Source: an uncultured Bacillota bacterium (lineage in GTDB: Bacteria > Bacillota > Clostridia > Caldicoprobacterales > UBA3941). Taken from it: a stretch of DNA of 14,840 nt. The notes below the pieces were generated by a model. That model was not told where the DNA came from and did not search any database. It worked only from the letters and a program-made list of their open reading frames with translations. The DNA is taken from NCBI GenBank assembly GCA_937960725.1, contig CALGOY010000143.1:1-14840 (forward strand). Direction: 5' to 3'. The position numbers and the translations under genes are program-made. This document shows positions 13,348 through 14,840 of the stretch, piece after piece (the stretch's first letter is position 1; every line of letters begins with the position of its first letter).

Positions 13348-14256
13348 TCACATTATGGATAGAATTAAAGGCATAGTAATCATAGAAAATATAGTCGATA
13401 CCGCGATACACTGGGACGCTAAAGGGGCATCTGCATCGTATTTTTCTGCAAATATCGCAGTATTGGCTGCTGCCGGCATAGCTACTAAAAGCACACAAAT
13501 TTTCATAAGCTCCTCTTCCATCCCTGTAAACTTCAAGACTACCATAGTTAATAATGGAATAAATATTAACCGGATGAAAGATCCGTAGTAAACAGCAGAT
13601 CCAGAAAACAGCTTCTTAAAATCAACATCCGCTAACAAAGCCCCTACTATTAGCATTGACAGCGGAGCGGTCATACCGCCCACCAGATCCAAAGTATTAT
13701 AAATTGGCGCAGGGATATCAATCGAGAATAAAAAGACAATTATACCTATAAAAACCGAAATTGTACCTGGATTAAATAAAACCTGCTTTATGGACGTTTT
13801 TTCATTATCTTTAGAAAACAGCATAACTCCATAAGTCCACAGAAATATATTAAACACCATCACATATATAGAGCCATAGAAAATCCCTATCTTTCCAAAA
13901 ATGCTTTCTAACACCGGAAAGCCCATAAAGCCACAGTTGGGAAACACGGTAATAAATCGGAGAACGCTCCTTACGCGATCAGGATACCGATTAAAGGCAA
14001 ACATTCCGAGTATAATAGAAAAAATATGAATTCCCATTGAAAATATAAAGACAATAATAGCTTTAGTTAGCATATCAAAAGAAAATTCAAAATTAAAGGA
14101 TGTTATTACTAAAAACGGCGATGTAATATACAGTAGAAGCTCGGAAAGTTTTTTACTCACCTGAGAAGTTATAATATCCTTTTTCTTTGCAATAAAACCT
14201 ACCACTATTATAAGAAATAAAACTAAAACTTGCTGTATTAAAGCGTTGTTACCCAC
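13348..14256 (-). CDS. Auxin efflux carrier (AEC) family permease
   Basis: This 302-residue, about 10-helix membrane protein belongs to the AEC/PIN-like family in the bile/arsenite/riboflavin transporter superfamily. It shows the two-repeat layout: helices at about 6-24, 36-53, 64-88, then the family motif FPNCGFMGFPV (105-115); a second half from about 165 with LVGGMTAPLSMLIVGALLA (191-209); and the closing AMPAAANTAIFAEKYDAD (259-276). Bacterial members export or import small organic acids such as malate or malonate, and the substrate here cannot be told. The GTG start is supported by AGGAGG seven bases upstream. It begins after the homoserine dehydrogenase terminator, so it should have its own promoter; I could not identify one. 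Confidence 0.9.
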   Translation of the reverse strand: MGNNALIQQVLVLFLIIVVGFIAKKKDIITSQVSKKLSELLLYITSPFLVITSFNFEFSFDMLTKAIIVFIFSMGIHIFSIILGMFAFNRYPDRVRSVLRFITVFPNCGFMGFPVLESIFGKIGIFYGSIYVMVFNIFLWTYGVMLFSKDNEKTSIKQVLFNPGTISVFIGIIVFLFSIDIPAPIYNTLDLVGGMTAPLSMLIVGALLADVDFKKLFSGSAVYYGSFIRLIFIPLLTMVVLKFTGMEEELMKICVLLVAMPAAANTAIFAEKYDADAPLASQCIAVSTIFSMITMPLILSIM

Positions 14257-14289
14257 TTCAACCCTCCTAAAAAACTATCCTATTACTAC

Positions 14290-14324
14290 AAAAAGCAAAA
14301 ACTGGGGCAGCGATCAAGCCCCAG
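14290..14324 (-). terminator. Rho-independent terminator of homoserine dehydrogenase
   Basis: CTGGGGC (14302-14308) and GCCCCAG (14318-14324) form a perfect 7-bp GC-rich stem with a nine-base loop. On the minus strand it is followed by TTTTTGCTTTTTG. It lies 50 bases after the stop codon of the dehydrogenase gene. Confidence 0.88.
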
Positions 14325-14374
14325 AGGCAATTATACCACAGTTATCTACAGTATACAAATAAATAGTTTTTACA

Positions 14375-14840
14375 TTATAATGTCTCAACCCTTAAAATAC
14401 TAGCAATCTCTTTTACTACATCAAAGTTTCTAATTTCATCTAAAGCTTCATCCAGCTTACTTCTCTCCACTTGGTGGGTTATAAATACCAACGGTACCAC
14501 GCTCTCTCCTATACCTTGCTGCACAACGGAGGCTAAGCTGATTTCATGCTTACCAAAAGTAGTAGTGATTCTCCCCAACACCCCTGGTTTATCAATGACT
14601 TGCAGCCGCACATAGTAGGCACCCCTACCCTCGCCAATTACATTAAATTTTCGTCCGTTAGCTAGCACTTCATTTCCAGATTTAACAGAATGTTGTATAT
14701 GCTTGACAACATCTAATATATCCCCAACTACGGCACTTCCCGTCGGCAACGAACCAGCCCCTTTTCCATATAGCATTAACTCCCCTACAGCATTTCCTCT
14801 AATAAAGAGGGCATTGAACTCATTGCTTACTGACGCCAAA
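14375..14840 (-). CDS. hom: Homoserine dehydrogenase, C-terminal part (partial, runs off the right edge)
   Basis: The last 154 codons of a homoserine dehydrogenase gene are present; the 5' part lies outside the window. The enzyme reduces aspartate semialdehyde to homoserine in the threonine and methionine pathway. The fragment starts in the catalytic domain (SNEFNALFIRGNAVGELM), continues through the family motif GKGAGSLPTGSAVVGDI (26-42), and ends in an ACT regulatory domain (about 75-154, beginning YYVRLQVIDKPGVLGRI). That domain normally gives threonine feedback control. The frame is open to the window edge, and the first codon in view is an internal Leu, not a start. A clear terminator follows. 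Confidence 0.95.
   Translation of the reverse strand, partial: LASVSNEFNALFIRGNAVGELMLYGKGAGSLPTGSAVVGDILDVVKHIQHSVKSGNEVLANGRKFNVIGEGRGAYYVRLQVIDKPGVLGRITTTFGKHEISLASVVQQGIGESVVPLVFITHQVERSKLDEALDEIRNFDVVKEIASILRVETL

Overview
The window reads as chromosomal DNA from a low-GC Gram-positive bacterium, most likely an anaerobic member of the Clostridia. The DNA is AT-rich, nearly every gene has a strong AGGAGG-type ribosome binding site, GTG and TTG starts are common, and short rho-independent terminators are present. No rRNA, tRNA, CRISPR array, insertion sequence or phage gene was found. The species cannot be named from the sequence alone.

Region 1 (about 1-10080, minus strand) is a six-gene pectin-oligosaccharide cassette. 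In transcription order it encodes a pectin methylesterase fused to a rhamnogalacturonan-acetylesterase-type SGNH domain (CE8-CE12), a GH95 alpha-L-fucosidase/L-galactosidase, a two-domain SGNH esterase of unassigned family, a GH43 arabinofuranosidase/xylosidase, a GH28 polygalacturonase-type hydrolase, and a PL2-type pectate lyase. None has a signal peptide or membrane anchor, so the set is predicted to work in the cytoplasm on imported, still-decorated oligosaccharides: esters come off first (CE8, CE12, SGNH), then side-chain sugars (GH95, GH43), then the galacturonate backbone is cut (GH28, PL2). No transporter, regulator or uronate-catabolism gene is in view; these would have to lie beyond the left edge or elsewhere. 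A 251-base gap before the GH43 gene, rich in inverted repeats, suggests that the last three genes can also be transcribed separately.

Region 2 (10081-12202) is a 195-base divergent intergenic region followed on the plus strand by a cysteine-desulfurase-like class V aminotransferase and a small DsrE/DsrF-type sulfur-carrier-like protein, closed by a clear terminator. A 16-bp hairpin between the two genes buries the ribosome binding site of the second. The divergent region holds a strong -10 box, an inverted repeat downstream of it, and a palindrome that misses the catabolite-repression (cre) consensus by one base.

Region 3 (12207-14840, minus strand) is housekeeping-like: the 3' part of a homoserine dehydrogenase gene with its ACT domain (running off the right edge), its terminator, an auxin-efflux-carrier family permease, and an MprF/AglD-type flippase-like membrane protein. 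The gap before the last gene contains a 10-bp perfect inverted repeat and a 14-bp palindrome.

The points most worth following up are the esterase fusion, the unassigned SGNH enzyme, the wholly intracellular organisation of the pectin cassette, and the hairpin-gated sulfur gene pair. All functions are inferred from recognised motifs; no database search was possible.
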